This document shows, one piece after another, positions 32,877-42,253 of a stretch of DNA of 64,000 nucleotides (positions within the stretch are counted from its first letter, which is position 1; every line of letters begins with the position of its first letter). A program made the translations under genes and the position numbers. The DNA is from Peterkaempfera podocarpi (GTDB taxonomy: Bacteria; Actinomycetota; Actinomycetes; Streptomycetales; Streptomycetaceae). The notes beneath the pieces are model-generated. The model saw only the letters and a list, made by a program, of their open reading frames with translations, did not search any database and was not told the DNA's origin. The stretch spans positions 434,001-498,000 of the forward strand of contig NZ_CP162102.1 in the NCBI RefSeq assembly GCF_042466665.1. The letters are read 5' to 3'.

Positions 32877-33683
32877 TCAGGAGCGCTGCGCCACGAAGAG
32901 GCTCTGCACACTGCGCCCGATGCGCCCCTGCTCGTCATGGAGCGCCGCCTCCGCCATGCCGAGGCCGGCGTCGTCGATGCTGGTGGAGGCGTCCAGGCAG
33001 ACCCATTCGCCGATGGGCAGCCGGTGCAGATGCACCGTCAGATCGGGGTTGACGAAGACATGGGAGCCGAAGTCCAGCACATTGCTCACCCCGTTCCCCG
33101 AGTCGGCCGCGACCAGCACCCGCTCCAGGGGCGTGGTCTTCTCGGCCGCCACCAGCGGCACCCGCATCCGCATCCAGCAGGTCGCCGGGCCGCGGTCCAG
33201 GAACGATCCCGCGACGAACCGGCACTCCATGGCGGTGTGGTAGCCGACATCCCAGGGGACGGGGTAGAACGGCTCCTGCTGGGCGCTGTCCGGTGCGGGG
33301 ACGGCGGGACCGGCCGCCACCGGGGCCAGCAGTCCGGGCTCCGTCCTGATGCGCAGCGCGGTCGCCCGCATCACCTCGTCCTCGCCGTCGGGGCGCAGGG
33401 ATGCCTGCACCAGCTCGACGCTGCGGCCCTGGCGCAGCAGCCTGGTCTCCACCGTGAGGGGGCGGATCGGGACCGGTCGCAGGATGTCGAAGGTGATCCG
33501 GGCGAGCCGCATGTCCTCGCGGGCACCGGCCCGGTCCTGGACCGCGCGGCCGAGCAGCGCGGCGGGCGGGCCCGCGTGCTGGGTATCGGGGCTCCAGGGG
33601 CCCCGGGTGCAGGCGGTGGGCACGAAGCGGTCCTCCGCCAGTCGCTCGAAGAACGCCTCGGCTGTGCTGCTCGGCTCGCTCAC
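32877..33683 (-). CDS. Thioesterase-family (double hot-dog) protein
   Basis: A 268-residue protein of the TesB-like acyl-CoA thioesterase group: ACTRGPWSPDTQHAGPPAALLGRAV near the N-terminus, RITFDILRPVPIRPL, then in the second hot-dog VLVAADSGNGVSNVLDFGSHVFVNPDLTVHLHRLPIGEWVCLDAST. GTG 33683 has GGAGGAGGGGAAGC upstream; the frame open to 33836 is not used. It faces the metabolite cluster across a terminator and has its own promoter, so it is probably not part of it. It likely hydrolyses acyl-CoA in the cytoplasm. The substrate is unknown. Confidence 0.82.
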   Translation of the reverse strand: MSEPSSTAEAFFERLAEDRFVPTACTRGPWSPDTQHAGPPAALLGRAVQDRAGAREDMRLARITFDILRPVPIRPLTVETRLLRQGRSVELVQASLRPDGEDEVMRATALRIRTEPGLLAPVAAGPAVPAPDSAQQEPFYPVPWDVGYHTAMECRFVAGSFLDRGPATCWMRMRVPLVAAEKTTPLERVLVAADSGNGVSNVLDFGSHVFVNPDLTVHLHRLPIGEWVCLDASTSIDDAGLGMAEAALHDEQGRIGRSVQSLFVAQRS

Positions 33684-33747
33684 GCTTCCCCTCCTCCGGG
33701 CGCCCGGCGGGGGCGCCGGGGCGGCGGTCCCTGGGGACCCGCAAGCC

Positions 33748-33776
33748 ATATTACTGACCGGTATACCTGCTGTCAG
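33748..33776 (-). promoter_or_regulatory. Thioesterase promoter with possible TetR-type operator in the spacer
   Basis: On the minus strand, CTGACA (33771-33776), 17 bases and TAATAT (33748-33753) form a strong vegetative promoter. The spacer holds GGTATACCGGTCAG, with the 8-base palindrome GGTATACC, a plausible repressor site. Confidence 0.6.
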
Positions 33777-33854
33777 CGGCTCGCTGCGGCACCGCCGCGG
33801 TGCCTCCGCTCCCGCCGGACGCGGGAGCGGAGGCACCGGGCACTGCCGCGGTTG

Positions 33855-36260
33855 TCAGCGCCGCCCCACCGCCGAGCCCCGCGCCCGGCCGCCGTTCGCG
33901 GTGAAGCCGATCGCTATGCGGTCGGCCTCCGACCGGGTCAGGCGGCTGCCGTCGATCTGCACGGTGGTGGTGACCGATCCTCCCGCCGGGATCGATGCGG
34001 CCACCGGAACCGGGAAGCGGTTCGGGTCGGCACCCACGACCGCGAGCCCGGCGTCGGGGCGGCCCCGGCCGTCCGGCCGGCCGATGCCGTCCAGCCGTAC
34101 GTCGTTGGCCGCGCCGGCCCCGCGGTTGGTGATCTTCAGCTGCCAGGTGCGCACGCCCCGCCTGTCCCGCAGGCGGGTCACCTCGCCGACCAGGTCCGCA
34201 GGGGCCTGCGCCTCGGCCTCGTCGACCTCCAGCACCACCGTGTCCCAGCCGATGCCGTTGCCCGCCGCCGTCCCGGAGCCCCGGGTGAAGGTCACGGTGT
34301 TCGCGCCGGCCTTGAGCATCGATGCCGGGAAGGTCAGCACCCCCTTGCGCGGGAACCCGCTGCGGTCCGTCTGCCGGGCGATCGTCGAGTCGTTGTTGGC
34401 GGGCAGCGTTCCGACGATCCCGGCCGTCGAGCCGTTGACCGCCACCACGGGCGGCGAGCCCTGCTGCATCGACGTGGAGACGGTGAGGTAGGCGGTGCCG
34501 GTGGGGACCCGGTCCAGGGTGAAGGCGACGGTCCAGGTTCCGGCATTGGTCTGGGCGTAGTACCAGTCCCGCGGCTCCCAGTCGGAGCCGACGGTGAAGG
34601 TGAGGTCCCCCGGGACGGCTGCCGGCTTCGCGTAGGCCCGGGGCTCGGGCAGCGCGGGGGATCCGGTGGCCAGGGCGAACTCACCGCTGGTCCGGTCGGA
34701 TCTGCCGATCTGCCAGAGGAAGGTGGAGCGCCCCGTCGGGGTCCAGACGATCTCCCCGAGGTCGTGGTGCGCCCCGCTCGGGGTGATCCCGGTCTGCTTG
34801 TACTGGTCGGTGACCGAACCGTCGGCCGCGAAGGCGTAGAGGGTGTACGAGCCGGGGGTGGTGGTGCCGGGCACCCAGGCCGGGGGGATGCCCGGGAGGG
34901 TGAACCCGCCCTGCTCGTCCGTCCTCACGAAGTAGGTGGGCTCATGGACGGTGTAGACGTCGTCGACGTCCTGGGTGGTGAGCAGCACCCAGAGATTCGC
35001 GGCCGGGCGGCCGTCGGAGATGCGCAGCCGTCCGGTGACGGTCGTACGGTGCTCCGGCGCCGGGTACAGCGGATCGCTGACCCAGGACGATCCGGCGCGG
35101 TTCTCCGCGATCTCCTGCTGTGCGATGCGCGCCGCGTCGGCGATCATCGCGTCGGGGTCCGCCGGGTCCCCGACGGTCAGATAGGTGAGCCACGGCCCGT
35201 AGAGCCGCCGGTACCCGGCCGGCAGGGCGTAGGCAGGCAGCCCGTAGTGGTTGGCGCCGAAGTAGTTGAGGATCAGCGCGTCCTGATGGATCGCCAGGTC
35301 CTGGTGCTGCGGGCCGACACCGTAGAACCCGGCCAGCGTACGGTCGGTGACACCGCCGAGCGGGGTGAACCAGGCCCCGAACCCATTGCCGTAGTGGCCG
35401 AACATCGGGTTCTCGTGGTGGTAGAGGCTCCACTCGTACTTGCTGTAGACGGTGCCCGGGGCGAGGTTGGCGGAGTTGCTCCCGGGTGAGGGCAGGGCCG
35501 GGTTGTTGACCCCGTCCACCTGCCAGGTCTCGTCCTGCACACTGGTCTGCGTCGCGAGATAGGCATAGGTGGGCTGCTGGCCCTTGCCCCGCTCCCAGTT
35601 GTAGCAGTGGTCGAAGACGGCGCGGTTCCACCGGGTGTTCATCCGCACCTCGTTGATGGAGGTGGCGGCGGTCGCCGTCAGGATGTTGTAGCCGTAGAGG
35701 CCGCGCCTGCCGGAGCGCATGACCAGATGGTGCTCGTGCTGAAGCGGGTTGCTGGTGGTGTCCACGAAGGCGATCTCCGCCAGCCCGTGCCCGACCCGCA
35801 GCACCCTGATCTCGCTGCAGACCAGTCGGCTCTTCCCGCCGGCCGCGTCGATGTAGAAGGAGTGCTGCCGGTCCGGGTCGCGCGGCTCGACACCGTTGAG
35901 GTCGTGGGCCAGCTCCGTACCGTCGACCACCACGGACGTGGCGGTGATCGAGACGTCGGACCAGCCGGTGACGCTGCCGCCCGCGGCGTCGTCACGGCCG
36001 AAGGTGAAACGCACCAGGCCGTTGTCCAGCACCACGGTGTCGACGTCCCCGGGGAAGGCGTAGCTGCCGACCTTCGCGGGCCTGCCGTTGAGCGTCAGGG
36101 TCACCCCCTGCGGCGCGTGCGGCGCGGCGGACCCGCCCGGTGCCCCGGCGGAGGTGGCCGCCGAGGCACCGCCGGTGCCGGCCGCCCATGCTGCCGTGGT
36201 CGCGGCGGCACCGAGCAGGCCCAGCGCGGTACGGCGGGTGGGTTGTGTCGGATGGTGCAC
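33855..36260 (-). CDS. Secreted rhamnogalacturonan lyase-like protein (PL4 type)
   Basis: An 801-residue exported enzyme. GTG 36260 has AAAGGAGTGCCATC before it. A Tat-type signal (PTRRTALGLLGAAATTAAWA) precedes the mature protein. Domains in order: beta-sandwich catalytic domain (about 50-470: VTLTLNGRPAKVGSY, DNGLVRFTFG, MNTRWNRAVFDHCYNWERG), then a fibronectin-III-like domain (VTGRLRISDGRPAANLWVLLT, about 490-575), then a CBM-like jelly-roll (FLWQIGRSDRTSGEF to NTVTFTRGSG, about 585-740). This is the PL4 rhamnogalacturonan endolyase architecture. An extra about 60-residue C-terminal domain follows. It cleaves the pectin RG-I backbone by beta-elimination. The call is by layout and motifs. 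Confidence 0.78.
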   Translation of the reverse strand: MHHPTQPTRRTALGLLGAAATTAAWAAGTGGASAATSAGAPGGSAAPHAPQGVTLTLNGRPAKVGSYAFPGDVDTVVLDNGLVRFTFGRDDAAGGSVTGWSDVSITATSVVVDGTELAHDLNGVEPRDPDRQHSFYIDAAGGKSRLVCSEIRVLRVGHGLAEIAFVDTTSNPLQHEHHLVMRSGRRGLYGYNILTATAATSINEVRMNTRWNRAVFDHCYNWERGKGQQPTYAYLATQTSVQDETWQVDGVNNPALPSPGSNSANLAPGTVYSKYEWSLYHHENPMFGHYGNGFGAWFTPLGGVTDRTLAGFYGVGPQHQDLAIHQDALILNYFGANHYGLPAYALPAGYRRLYGPWLTYLTVGDPADPDAMIADAARIAQQEIAENRAGSSWVSDPLYPAPEHRTTVTGRLRISDGRPAANLWVLLTTQDVDDVYTVHEPTYFVRTDEQGGFTLPGIPPAWVPGTTTPGSYTLYAFAADGSVTDQYKQTGITPSGAHHDLGEIVWTPTGRSTFLWQIGRSDRTSGEFALATGSPALPEPRAYAKPAAVPGDLTFTVGSDWEPRDWYYAQTNAGTWTVAFTLDRVPTGTAYLTVSTSMQQGSPPVVAVNGSTAGIVGTLPANNDSTIARQTDRSGFPRKGVLTFPASMLKAGANTVTFTRGSGTAAGNGIGWDTVVLEVDEAEAQAPADLVGEVTRLRDRRGVRTWQLKITNRGAGAANDVRLDGIGRPDGRGRPDAGLAVVGADPNRFPVPVAASIPAGGSVTTTVQIDGSRLTRSEADRIAIGFTANGGRARGSAVGRR

Positions 36261-36399
36261 GATGGCACTCCTTTGCGCTCGAAGAGGTTGCTGGTACACG
36301 CCGGCGGGGGCCGTAGCCCAGGCCGGACCGGGCCCCGGCCGCCGCGCGGCGGGGCTGCTGGGTGGTCCGGATCCGGCGGCCGCCGGGATCACGCGTGAA

Positions 36400-37431
36400 T
36401 CAGAGGCGGTGGCGCAACGGCGGCGTACTCTCCCGGATCACCACCCGGCCGCGCAGCCGCCGCACCCTCGGGACCTCGACCGGGTCACTGAGCACCAGGT
36501 GCAGCGCGGCGTCGCCGAGCTGTTCCAGGTCCACCCGCACGGTGGTCAGCCGCGGGGTCACATCCCTCGCGGTGGCGATGTCGTCGAAGCCGGTCACCGC
36601 GATACCGGCGGGCAGCCGCAGCCCCTGGTCGCGCAGGGCCGCCAGCGCCCCCACCGCCATCACATCGTTGACGGCGCAGACGCACTCCACGTCCAGTCCC
36701 TGCCGCAGTGCCCTCCGCATCGCCGCATAGCCGCCGTCGCGGGTGAACTCCCCGGGGATCACATGCTCCTCGGGAAGACTGACGCCGTGCCGGGCGAACC
36801 CGGCCCGGAAACCGGCGAGCCGGTCGCGGGCGGTCGCCAGGGTGGCGGGTCCGGCGAGCACCGCGAAGCGCCGGTAACCCAGCCCCACCAGCTCACCGGC
36901 GAGCTCCTGCGCCCCGGCCTGGTTCTCCACCACCACGCTGTCCACCGGCAGATGCGGCTGGCTGACCGCGGCCACCCGCGCCCCGGTGGCCTGGAACCGC
37001 TCCACCTCGGTGCGCAGCCGCTCCAGCTCCACCCGGTCGGTGGTACGGCTGCCGACCAGGATGACGGCACGGACCCGCTGCCGGCGGAACGCCGCCACAT
37101 AGTCGGCGTCGCGCTCGGGCCGCCGCAGAGTGCTGGAGACGGCCACCAGCAGGCCGGTCCGCTCGGCCCGCCGCATCACCCCGGAGGCCACCGCGGAGAA
37201 GTACGGGTCGTCGATGTCGTGCACCACCACGCCGACCACGTCCACATGTCCCCGCACCATCGCCCGGGCGGGCGCGTTGGGGGCGTAGTCCAGCTCGCGG
37301 GCGACCGCCGTCACCCGATGGCGCAGTTGCTCCCCCACCGAACGGGTACTGCCGTTGAGCACCCGGGACGCGGTGGAGAGCGACACCCCGGCCAGCTGCG
37401 CGACATCGCGGAGGGTCACCGCCCGGGCCAT
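36400..37431 (-). CDS. LacI-family transcriptional regulator
   Basis: A 343-residue LacI regulator: HTH VTLRDVAQLAGVSLSTASRVLNGSTRSV (residues about 5-32), hinge, then periplasmic-binding-like sensor (VVGVVVHDIDDPYFSAVASGV, VTGFDDIATARDVTPRLTTVR). ATG 37431 has GGAGGAGGGG upstream and overlaps the end of the DUF6807 gene by 16 bases. It is the last gene of the leftward operon that begins with the solute-binding protein at 43549. It most likely represses that operon and the divergent beta-galactosidase through the operators at 43.6-43.9 kb. The inducer is probably a pectin-derived sugar. Confidence 0.9.
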   Translation of the reverse strand: MARAVTLRDVAQLAGVSLSTASRVLNGSTRSVGEQLRHRVTAVARELDYAPNAPARAMVRGHVDVVGVVVHDIDDPYFSAVASGVMRRAERTGLLVAVSSTLRRPERDADYVAAFRRQRVRAVILVGSRTTDRVELERLRTEVERFQATGARVAAVSQPHLPVDSVVVENQAGAQELAGELVGLGYRRFAVLAGPATLATARDRLAGFRAGFARHGVSLPEEHVIPGEFTRDGGYAAMRRALRQGLDVECVCAVNDVMAVGALAALRDQGLRLPAGIAVTGFDDIATARDVTPRLTTVRVDLEQLGDAALHLVLSDPVEVPRVRRLRGRVVIRESTPPLRHRL

Positions 37432-38296
37432 GCCGGCCCCTCCTCCCACCCCGCCCCGGCCGCGGCCGGCAGCGCGGCCGCACCCTGCCGGTCACGCACC
37501 CCGTCGCCAGTACCAGGCGGACGGTGATCGGCAGCTGCCGGCCGGGAGGCAGAACCAGCGGCCGGTCCCAGGCGAGCGACGAGCCGATCCCGAAGTACTC
37601 GCCCGCCCGTACGAACCACGGGTCCGCCGCGGTACGGGCATCTCCTGCGGACAGCACCGCGGTCCAGGAGGAGTCACCGTCGTCCACGGCCACCGCCAGC
37701 CAGTCCGCCCGTGCGCCGTGGACCTGCCGCTCGCCCTCGGCGTCGGCGGTGAAGACCGCGGTACGGCCGGGGCCGACGGCGGGCAGCCGCCAGAAGAAGC
37801 CGCCGTAGCCCGCCCCTGCCCGGCCCCCGCTGCCGGGACTGCCCAGGGACACGGGCCGGTCGCCGGCCGCGGACAGCACAGTGGACCACTCCAGCCACCA
37901 GGCGCCGCCCGGTGCCTCGGGGGTGCCGGTGCGCACCCGCCGCTCCTCGTGCAGCAGTTCACGCCCCGAGGCGTCGCACCACACCAGCCGGTGCTCCAGC
38001 GCGCCCGCGGTGACAGCCGGGGCCGAACTCTCCCGGACCACACCGAGCTCCGCCTCCCGGTAGCCGGCCCCGGGGACCCAGCTGGGGCCGCCCCAGAGGT
38101 TGACCCCGTCCACATCCGGCAGCGCGATCCCGAAGCCCCGGTGCCAGGGGTGGTCGGGCGGGTGGGCGCCGGTGACCACGGTTCCGCCGCGGGTGCGCAG
38201 CGGATGCAGCGCGGGCCGTGCCACCACCTGCGGCAGGGCACCGCCGTCCCAGCCGTACCGGGCGACCTCCCGGCCGCCGACGGTGAAGCGGGTCAT
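37416..38296 (-). pseudogene. DUF6807 (PmoA-like) protein with a frameshift near 37506
   Basis: ATG 38296 overlaps the oxidoreductase stop (ATGA). The first 260 codons are clear: FTVGGREVARYGW, HPLRTRGGTVVTGAHPPDHPWHRGFGIALPDVDGVNLWGG, GYGGFFWRLPAV, DPWFVRAGEYFGIGSSLAWDRPL. At LPITVRLVLA the frame runs on into the lacI gene (to 36893), whereas adding one base at about 37506 gives LVLADGVRDRQGAAALPAA and a stop at 37416, overlapping lacI by 16 bases as expected. A single missing base (true mutation or sequencing error) is therefore likely. DUF6807 proteins accompany Gfo/Idh/MocA oxidoreductases in sugar catabolism. Their reaction is not established. Confidence 0.7.
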
Positions 38297-39483
38297 CCCG
38301 CGACCCCCGTCCGCGGCGCCGGAACCGGACACGGGTCCGGGGACGGGTCCGGGGACGGCGCCGAGCCCTGCGACGCCCAGGCCACCCCGAGTTCGGCGAA
38401 GGTCGCCAGCCGCTCCGCCGAGGTGCGGACCGCGTCCTCCACCCCGGCCACCTCCGCACGGGCGGCGTCGCCCTCGCCACGGCGGCGCACCCAGCGCCGG
38501 TCGATCGGCACCGGGTCGGGCGCGGTGCGCACCGCCTCCAGGACCCGCATAAAGCCGCCGCAGGAGTCCACCGGCGACCGCAGGGGCACCTCCGGGTCGT
38601 CCAGATGCGCCAGCAGGTTCTCCAGGAGCGTGGTACCGCCGTGGTGCTCCGCCCGGCCGTCGACCACCAGCAGGTCCCGGGTGTAGTGGAGTTCCGCACG
38701 TCCGCGGCTGCCGTGCACCACCAGCACCGGCTCGGACTCCACCGCGGCGCAGAGGGTCACCGCCACCGTCACCACGGTGCCGCGCACGGTACGCAGCCGC
38801 ACGCAGGAGGTGTCGTCGGCCTGGATGTCCCGCGCCCGCAGCAGTTCCAGCTCCACGGCGGCGATGTCGCCGTAACCGGTGCTGCCGTCGAGGACGAGCG
38901 CGGTGGCGACCGCATGGGCGAACGGGTTGGTCAGCGCACCGTCGGTCACCGGCACACCGTCCATCTCCCGGCGACCGGCCCAGGACGCCCGCCGGTAGTA
39001 GCCGTCGGTGCGGGACCAGGCGCCGTACGCCCCGATCCCCCGGAGCTCCCCGAGCCGCCCTTCGCGGATCAGCGCGGACAGCCGGGTGAGGGCGTCCGAG
39101 GCAAGGCTCTGGAAGCCCAGCTGGCAGACGAGCCCGGCCGACCGTGTCAGCTCCACCAGTTCCCGCCAGCCGGCCAGTGTGGGCGTGGGCGGCTTCTCCA
39201 GCAGCAGATGCGCGCCGGAGGCGAGCACCTGGCGCCCGAGGGCCTGGTGGGTGTGGATCGGTGTGGCGACGATGCCGATCTCCGCGCCGGTGCGGTCCAG
39301 CAGGCGTGCCAGATCGGTGTCCACCGGCCGGTCACCGACCAGGGTCCGGCCCTCGTCGTCCAGCGGGTGCACCTCGCACACCCCTGCCAGCCGCACCGCG
39401 CCGGCCGCCTCCAGCGCCGCGAGTTGGCGCAGATAGCCCCGGCCGTAGCCGGAGGCCCCGGCGAGCACCACCGTCCGGCTCAC
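38293..39483 (-). CDS. Gfo/Idh/MocA-family oxidoreductase
   Basis: A 396-residue NAD(P)-dependent sugar dehydrogenase-like protein. The Rossmann fold opens VVLAGASGYGRGYLRQLAAL, with the family motifs IVATPIHTHQALGRQVLASGAHLLLEKPPTPTLAGW (EKP catalytic Lys about residue 108) and a C-terminal GFO_IDH_MocA_C-like domain. GTG 39483 overlaps the upstream stop (GTGA) and has GGGAGGCACG before it. The Pro/Asp-rich C-terminal repeat (SPDPSPDPCP) is unusual and probably disordered. It likely oxidises or epimerises a sugar released from pectin. The substrate is unknown. Confidence 0.85.
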   Translation of the reverse strand: MSRTVVLAGASGYGRGYLRQLAALEAAGAVRLAGVCEVHPLDDEGRTLVGDRPVDTDLARLLDRTGAEIGIVATPIHTHQALGRQVLASGAHLLLEKPPTPTLAGWRELVELTRSAGLVCQLGFQSLASDALTRLSALIREGRLGELRGIGAYGAWSRTDGYYRRASWAGRREMDGVPVTDGALTNPFAHAVATALVLDGSTGYGDIAAVELELLRARDIQADDTSCVRLRTVRGTVVTVAVTLCAAVESEPVLVVHGSRGRAELHYTRDLLVVDGRAEHHGGTTLLENLLAHLDDPEVPLRSPVDSCGGFMRVLEAVRTAPDPVPIDRRWVRRRGEGDAARAEVAGVEDAVRTSAERLATFAELGVAWASQGSAPSPDPSPDPCPVPAPRTGVAG

Positions 39484-40067
39484 CGTGCCTCCCGCCGCTC
39501 CACCGCGACCGCCGCCATGACCAGCAGCCCGGGCAGGACCACCAGGAACGCCGGCACCTGAAGGGCCACCACGGCGAGCACCACCAGGGCTCCGGCCAGC
39601 AGCAGGCTGCCCCGCCAGTCGCGCAGCACCACGGGGGCCGTCCCGGCGAGCACCGGACGCCATGCGCTGCCGGGCCGCCAGCGCGCCGAGCCGCGCACCG
39701 CGAGCAGCAGTACCAGCGCCAGCGCCGCCGCGACCGCCGGCCCCAGCACCGCGCCGCCGGGCAGCCCGGCGGCCAGTGCCAGCGCGTCCAGCCCCGCGAC
39801 GGCTGCGGCCAGCAGCGGGGCGAGCACGACCAGCGGCTGCCGCAGTGAGGCAGCCAGCAGGGTGAGGAAGCGGCGTACGGTCGGGGTCCGCTCCGTCTCC
39901 ACCAGCTCCCTCAGCAGGACCGATCCGGCGCCCGCCGCGGCCAGTGAGGTCACCACCGGCAGTGCGGCCACGCAGACCAGCACCCCGATCAGCAGTACCT
40001 CGGCCACCAGGGTGAACTGGCGGAGCAGTAGGTCCCCGGGCCGCCGGGTGTCACGGTGCGCACTCAT
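39480..40067 (-). CDS. YesL-like (DUF624) membrane protein
   Basis: A 195-residue membrane protein with about five hydrophobic segments: LLIGVLVCVAALPVVTSLAAAGAG, LVVLAPLLAAAVAGLDALALAA, GPAVAAALALVLLLAV, LLLAGALVVLAVVALQ and VPAFLVVLPGLLVMAAVAV. The N-terminal pattern fits the DUF624/YesL group. YesL belongs to the rhamnogalacturonan operon of Bacillus subtilis, which matches the setting here. ATG 40067 follows GAGGGGGCAGACG, 12 bases after the permease stop. The function is unknown; an accessory to the ABC transporter is likely. Confidence 0.65.
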   Translation of the reverse strand: MSAHRDTRRPGDLLLRQFTLVAEVLLIGVLVCVAALPVVTSLAAAGAGSVLLRELVETERTPTVRRFLTLLAASLRQPLVVLAPLLAAAVAGLDALALAAGLPGGAVLGPAVAAALALVLLLAVRGSARWRPGSAWRPVLAGTAPVVLRDWRGSLLLAGALVVLAVVALQVPAFLVVLPGLLVMAAVAVERREAR

Positions 40068-40078
40068 CGTCTGCCCCC

Positions 40079-40960
40079 TCAACCCTTGAGACCGGAGGTG
40101 GAGACGCCCTCCACCAGGAACCGCTGGAACGCCAGGAAGAACAGCCCGATGGGCACCAGTGCCAGCACGGACATCGCGAACATCGGGCCGAAGGAGGACT
40201 TGCTGGTCTGGTCGACGAAGATCTGCAGCGCCAGCGGCAGGGTGAACTTCGACGGGTCGTTGAGGTAGATCAGCTGGGTGAAGAAGTCGTTCCAGGTCCA
40301 GATGAAGGTGAAGATGGCGGTGGTGATCAGTGCCGGCCGCAGCAGCGGGAGGATCACGTACCAGAACGTCCGGAACGGTCCGCAGCCGTCGACGGTGGCC
40401 GTCTCGTCCAGCTCCCGCGGCAGGCCGCGGACGAACTGCACCATCAGGAAGACGAAGAACGCGTCGGTGGCGAGGAACTTGGGCAGGATCAGCGGCCAGA
40501 AGGTGTTCACCAGGCCGAGCTTCTGGAAGACGATGTACTGCGGGATCAGCACCACATGCTGGGGCAGCATGATGGTGGAGATCATGAACCCGAAGAGCGG
40601 TCCGCGGCCGCGGAAGTGCATCCTGCCGAACGCATAGGCGGCCAGTGAGCAGGACACCACATTGCCGATCACCGCACCGGCCGAGATCGCCAGCGAGTTG
40701 CCGAAGTACCGCCAGATGCTGATGCCGGCGACCCCGCTGAAGGCCTGTCCGTAGTTGCCCGAGGTGGCGTGCCCGGGCAGCAGCGCCAGGTTGGACAGCA
40801 CCTCGTCCGCGGGCTTGAAGGAGGTGGAGACCAGCCAGATGACCGGGTACAGCAGTACCAGCACCACGACCAGCACGGCCGCGTGCCACAGGACGGACCT
40901 CCCGGCGCGGCCGACACCGCGGCCCGGGACCGCCACCGCGATTCTCGCCTCGGCGCTCAT
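40079..40960 (-). CDS. Carbohydrate ABC transporter permease (MalG type)
   Basis: A 293-residue inner membrane permease with six helices and the EAA-type loop ELDETATVDGCGPFRTFWYVILPLLRPAL (about 190-218) that docks the ATPase. The N-terminus has LLYPVIWLVSTSFKP, typical of MalG/LacG. ATGA overlap with the upstream permease. No ATPase is encoded in the operon; a shared MsiK-type ATPase is the rule in streptomycetes. It likely imports an oligosaccharide from rhamnogalacturonan breakdown. Confidence 0.92.
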   Translation of the reverse strand: MSAEARIAVAVPGRGVGRAGRSVLWHAAVLVVVLVLLYPVIWLVSTSFKPADEVLSNLALLPGHATSGNYGQAFSGVAGISIWRYFGNSLAISAGAVIGNVVSCSLAAYAFGRMHFRGRGPLFGFMISTIMLPQHVVLIPQYIVFQKLGLVNTFWPLILPKFLATDAFFVFLMVQFVRGLPRELDETATVDGCGPFRTFWYVILPLLRPALITTAIFTFIWTWNDFFTQLIYLNDPSKFTLPLALQIFVDQTSKSSFGPMFAMSVLALVPIGLFFLAFQRFLVEGVSTSGLKG

Positions 40961-41916
40961 CGCTTGCCCTCCCCGATGTAGAAGACCCACTTGCTGGCGC
41001 TGCGGAAGAGCAGGACGGTGATGGCGGCGACCACGACCAGCAGCACCCAGGCCATCGCGGACGCATAGCCCATCCGGAAGTCGTTGAACCCGCGCTGGTA
41101 CAGGTAGAGCGTGTAGAGCAGCGTCGAGTCGCTCGGGCCGCCGCGGCCGCTGCTGATGATGAAGGCGCTGGTGAACGACTGGAACGCATGGATGGTCTCC
41201 AGCACCAGGTTGAACAGCAGCACCGGGGAGAGCATCGGCAGCGTCACCGCGAAGAACCGCCGGACCGGGCCTGCGCCGTCCAGTGAGGCGGCCTCGTACA
41301 GCTCCCTCGGCACCTGCTTCAGACCGGCCAGGAAGATCACCATCGGCGCGCCGAACTGCCACACCGCCAGCGCGATCACGGTCAGCAGGGCGTAGCGCGG
41401 CTGGTCCACCAGGCTGCCGACATGGATGCCGAACACCTCCAGCACCCGTCCCACGACACCGCCGCTGCCGTACATCGCCCGCCACACCAGCGCCACGCTG
41501 ACGCTGGCGCCCAGCAGTGAGGGCGCATAGAAGGCCGAGCGGTAGAAGCCGGTGCCGCGCCGCTCCTTGTTGAGCAGCAGCGCGACCGCGAGTGCCAGCG
41601 CCAGCTTCAGCGGCACCGAGACCACGACGTACTCCAGGGTGGCCGTCACCGCGTGCCAGTAGCGGTCGTCCTGGGTGAACATCCGGACGTAGTTGTCGAA
41701 CCCGACGAACCGGGGGGAGTCGAAGAGGTCGTAGTCGGTGAAGGACAGATACAGCGACGCCAGCATCGGTCCCACGGTCAGCACCGTCGCCCCGATGATC
41801 CACGGCGACAGGAACACATACGCCGCACGGTCGCGGCGACGGCGCGGCCTGGCCTGCCGGGGCGCGACCACGGCCGCCCGCCGGGACTCCGGACGGGTCA
41901 GTGCGGTGTTGGACAT
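40957..41916 (-). CDS. Carbohydrate ABC transporter permease (MalF type)
   Basis: A 319-residue permease. A basic N-terminus (RQARPRRRRDRAAY) is followed by six helices (FLSPWIIGATVLTVGPMLASLYLSF first) and the EAA loop ELYEAASLDGAGPVRRFFAVTLPMLSPVL. ATG 41916 is preferred (AAGGAAGGATGACGTG upstream); a GTG sits directly before it. It pairs with the MalG-type permease through an ATGA overlap and with the lipoprotein encoded upstream after a 337-base gap. Confidence 0.92.
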   Translation of the reverse strand: MSNTALTRPESRRAAVVAPRQARPRRRRDRAAYVFLSPWIIGATVLTVGPMLASLYLSFTDYDLFDSPRFVGFDNYVRMFTQDDRYWHAVTATLEYVVVSVPLKLALALAVALLLNKERRGTGFYRSAFYAPSLLGASVSVALVWRAMYGSGGVVGRVLEVFGIHVGSLVDQPRYALLTVIALAVWQFGAPMVIFLAGLKQVPRELYEAASLDGAGPVRRFFAVTLPMLSPVLLFNLVLETIHAFQSFTSAFIISSGRGGPSDSTLLYTLYLYQRGFNDFRMGYASAMAWVLLVVVAAITVLLFRSASKWVFYIGEGKR

Positions 41917-42253
41917 CACGTCATCCTTCCTTCGCCGACCGGGGTGCCGGCCTGGGCACGGGGACCGGTGCGGACCCCCCGCGGCCGGCCCGCGGCCGCC
42001 GCCGCGGCAGGGCCCGGAGAACCCTGTGCCGCGGCCGGCCGGGTGGCTGCGGCGGGCTCGCCGCCGCCCGGCCCCCGGCCGGGTGCCGCCGGGTGCCGTC
42101 GGCGGCCGGTCGCCCTCGCCGCCTCACGGCTGCTCGGGTCGGCGGGTGGCGGCGGCGGTGCCGCGGCGGGGTCGGGAGCCAGGTGGAGCACGGTGCAAGA
42201 GCCTTTCCGGGGACGGAGGCGGGCGAGCCGGGGCCGGGAGCGGGGTGGTGGCG
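41917..42253. other. 337-base gap inside the sugar-transport operon
   Basis: It lies between the solute-binding protein gene and the permease genes. It is very GC-rich with repeated GCCGG/CCGGGTGCC blocks that can pair. A hairpin that lets the binding-protein mRNA be made in excess is common at this position, but I cannot single out one structure. No gene is seen. Confidence 0.35.

Noticed and set aside
32877..33683. Thioesterase as a ninth gene of the alkaloid cluster
   Set aside because: It is convergent, separated by a strong terminator and has its own regulated promoter; the pathway needs no thioesterase.
36893..38332. DUF6807 frame reading through into lacI as a possible fusion protein
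   Set aside because: The part inside lacI is out of frame with LacI and low complexity; one added base near 37506 restores a normal family C-terminus.
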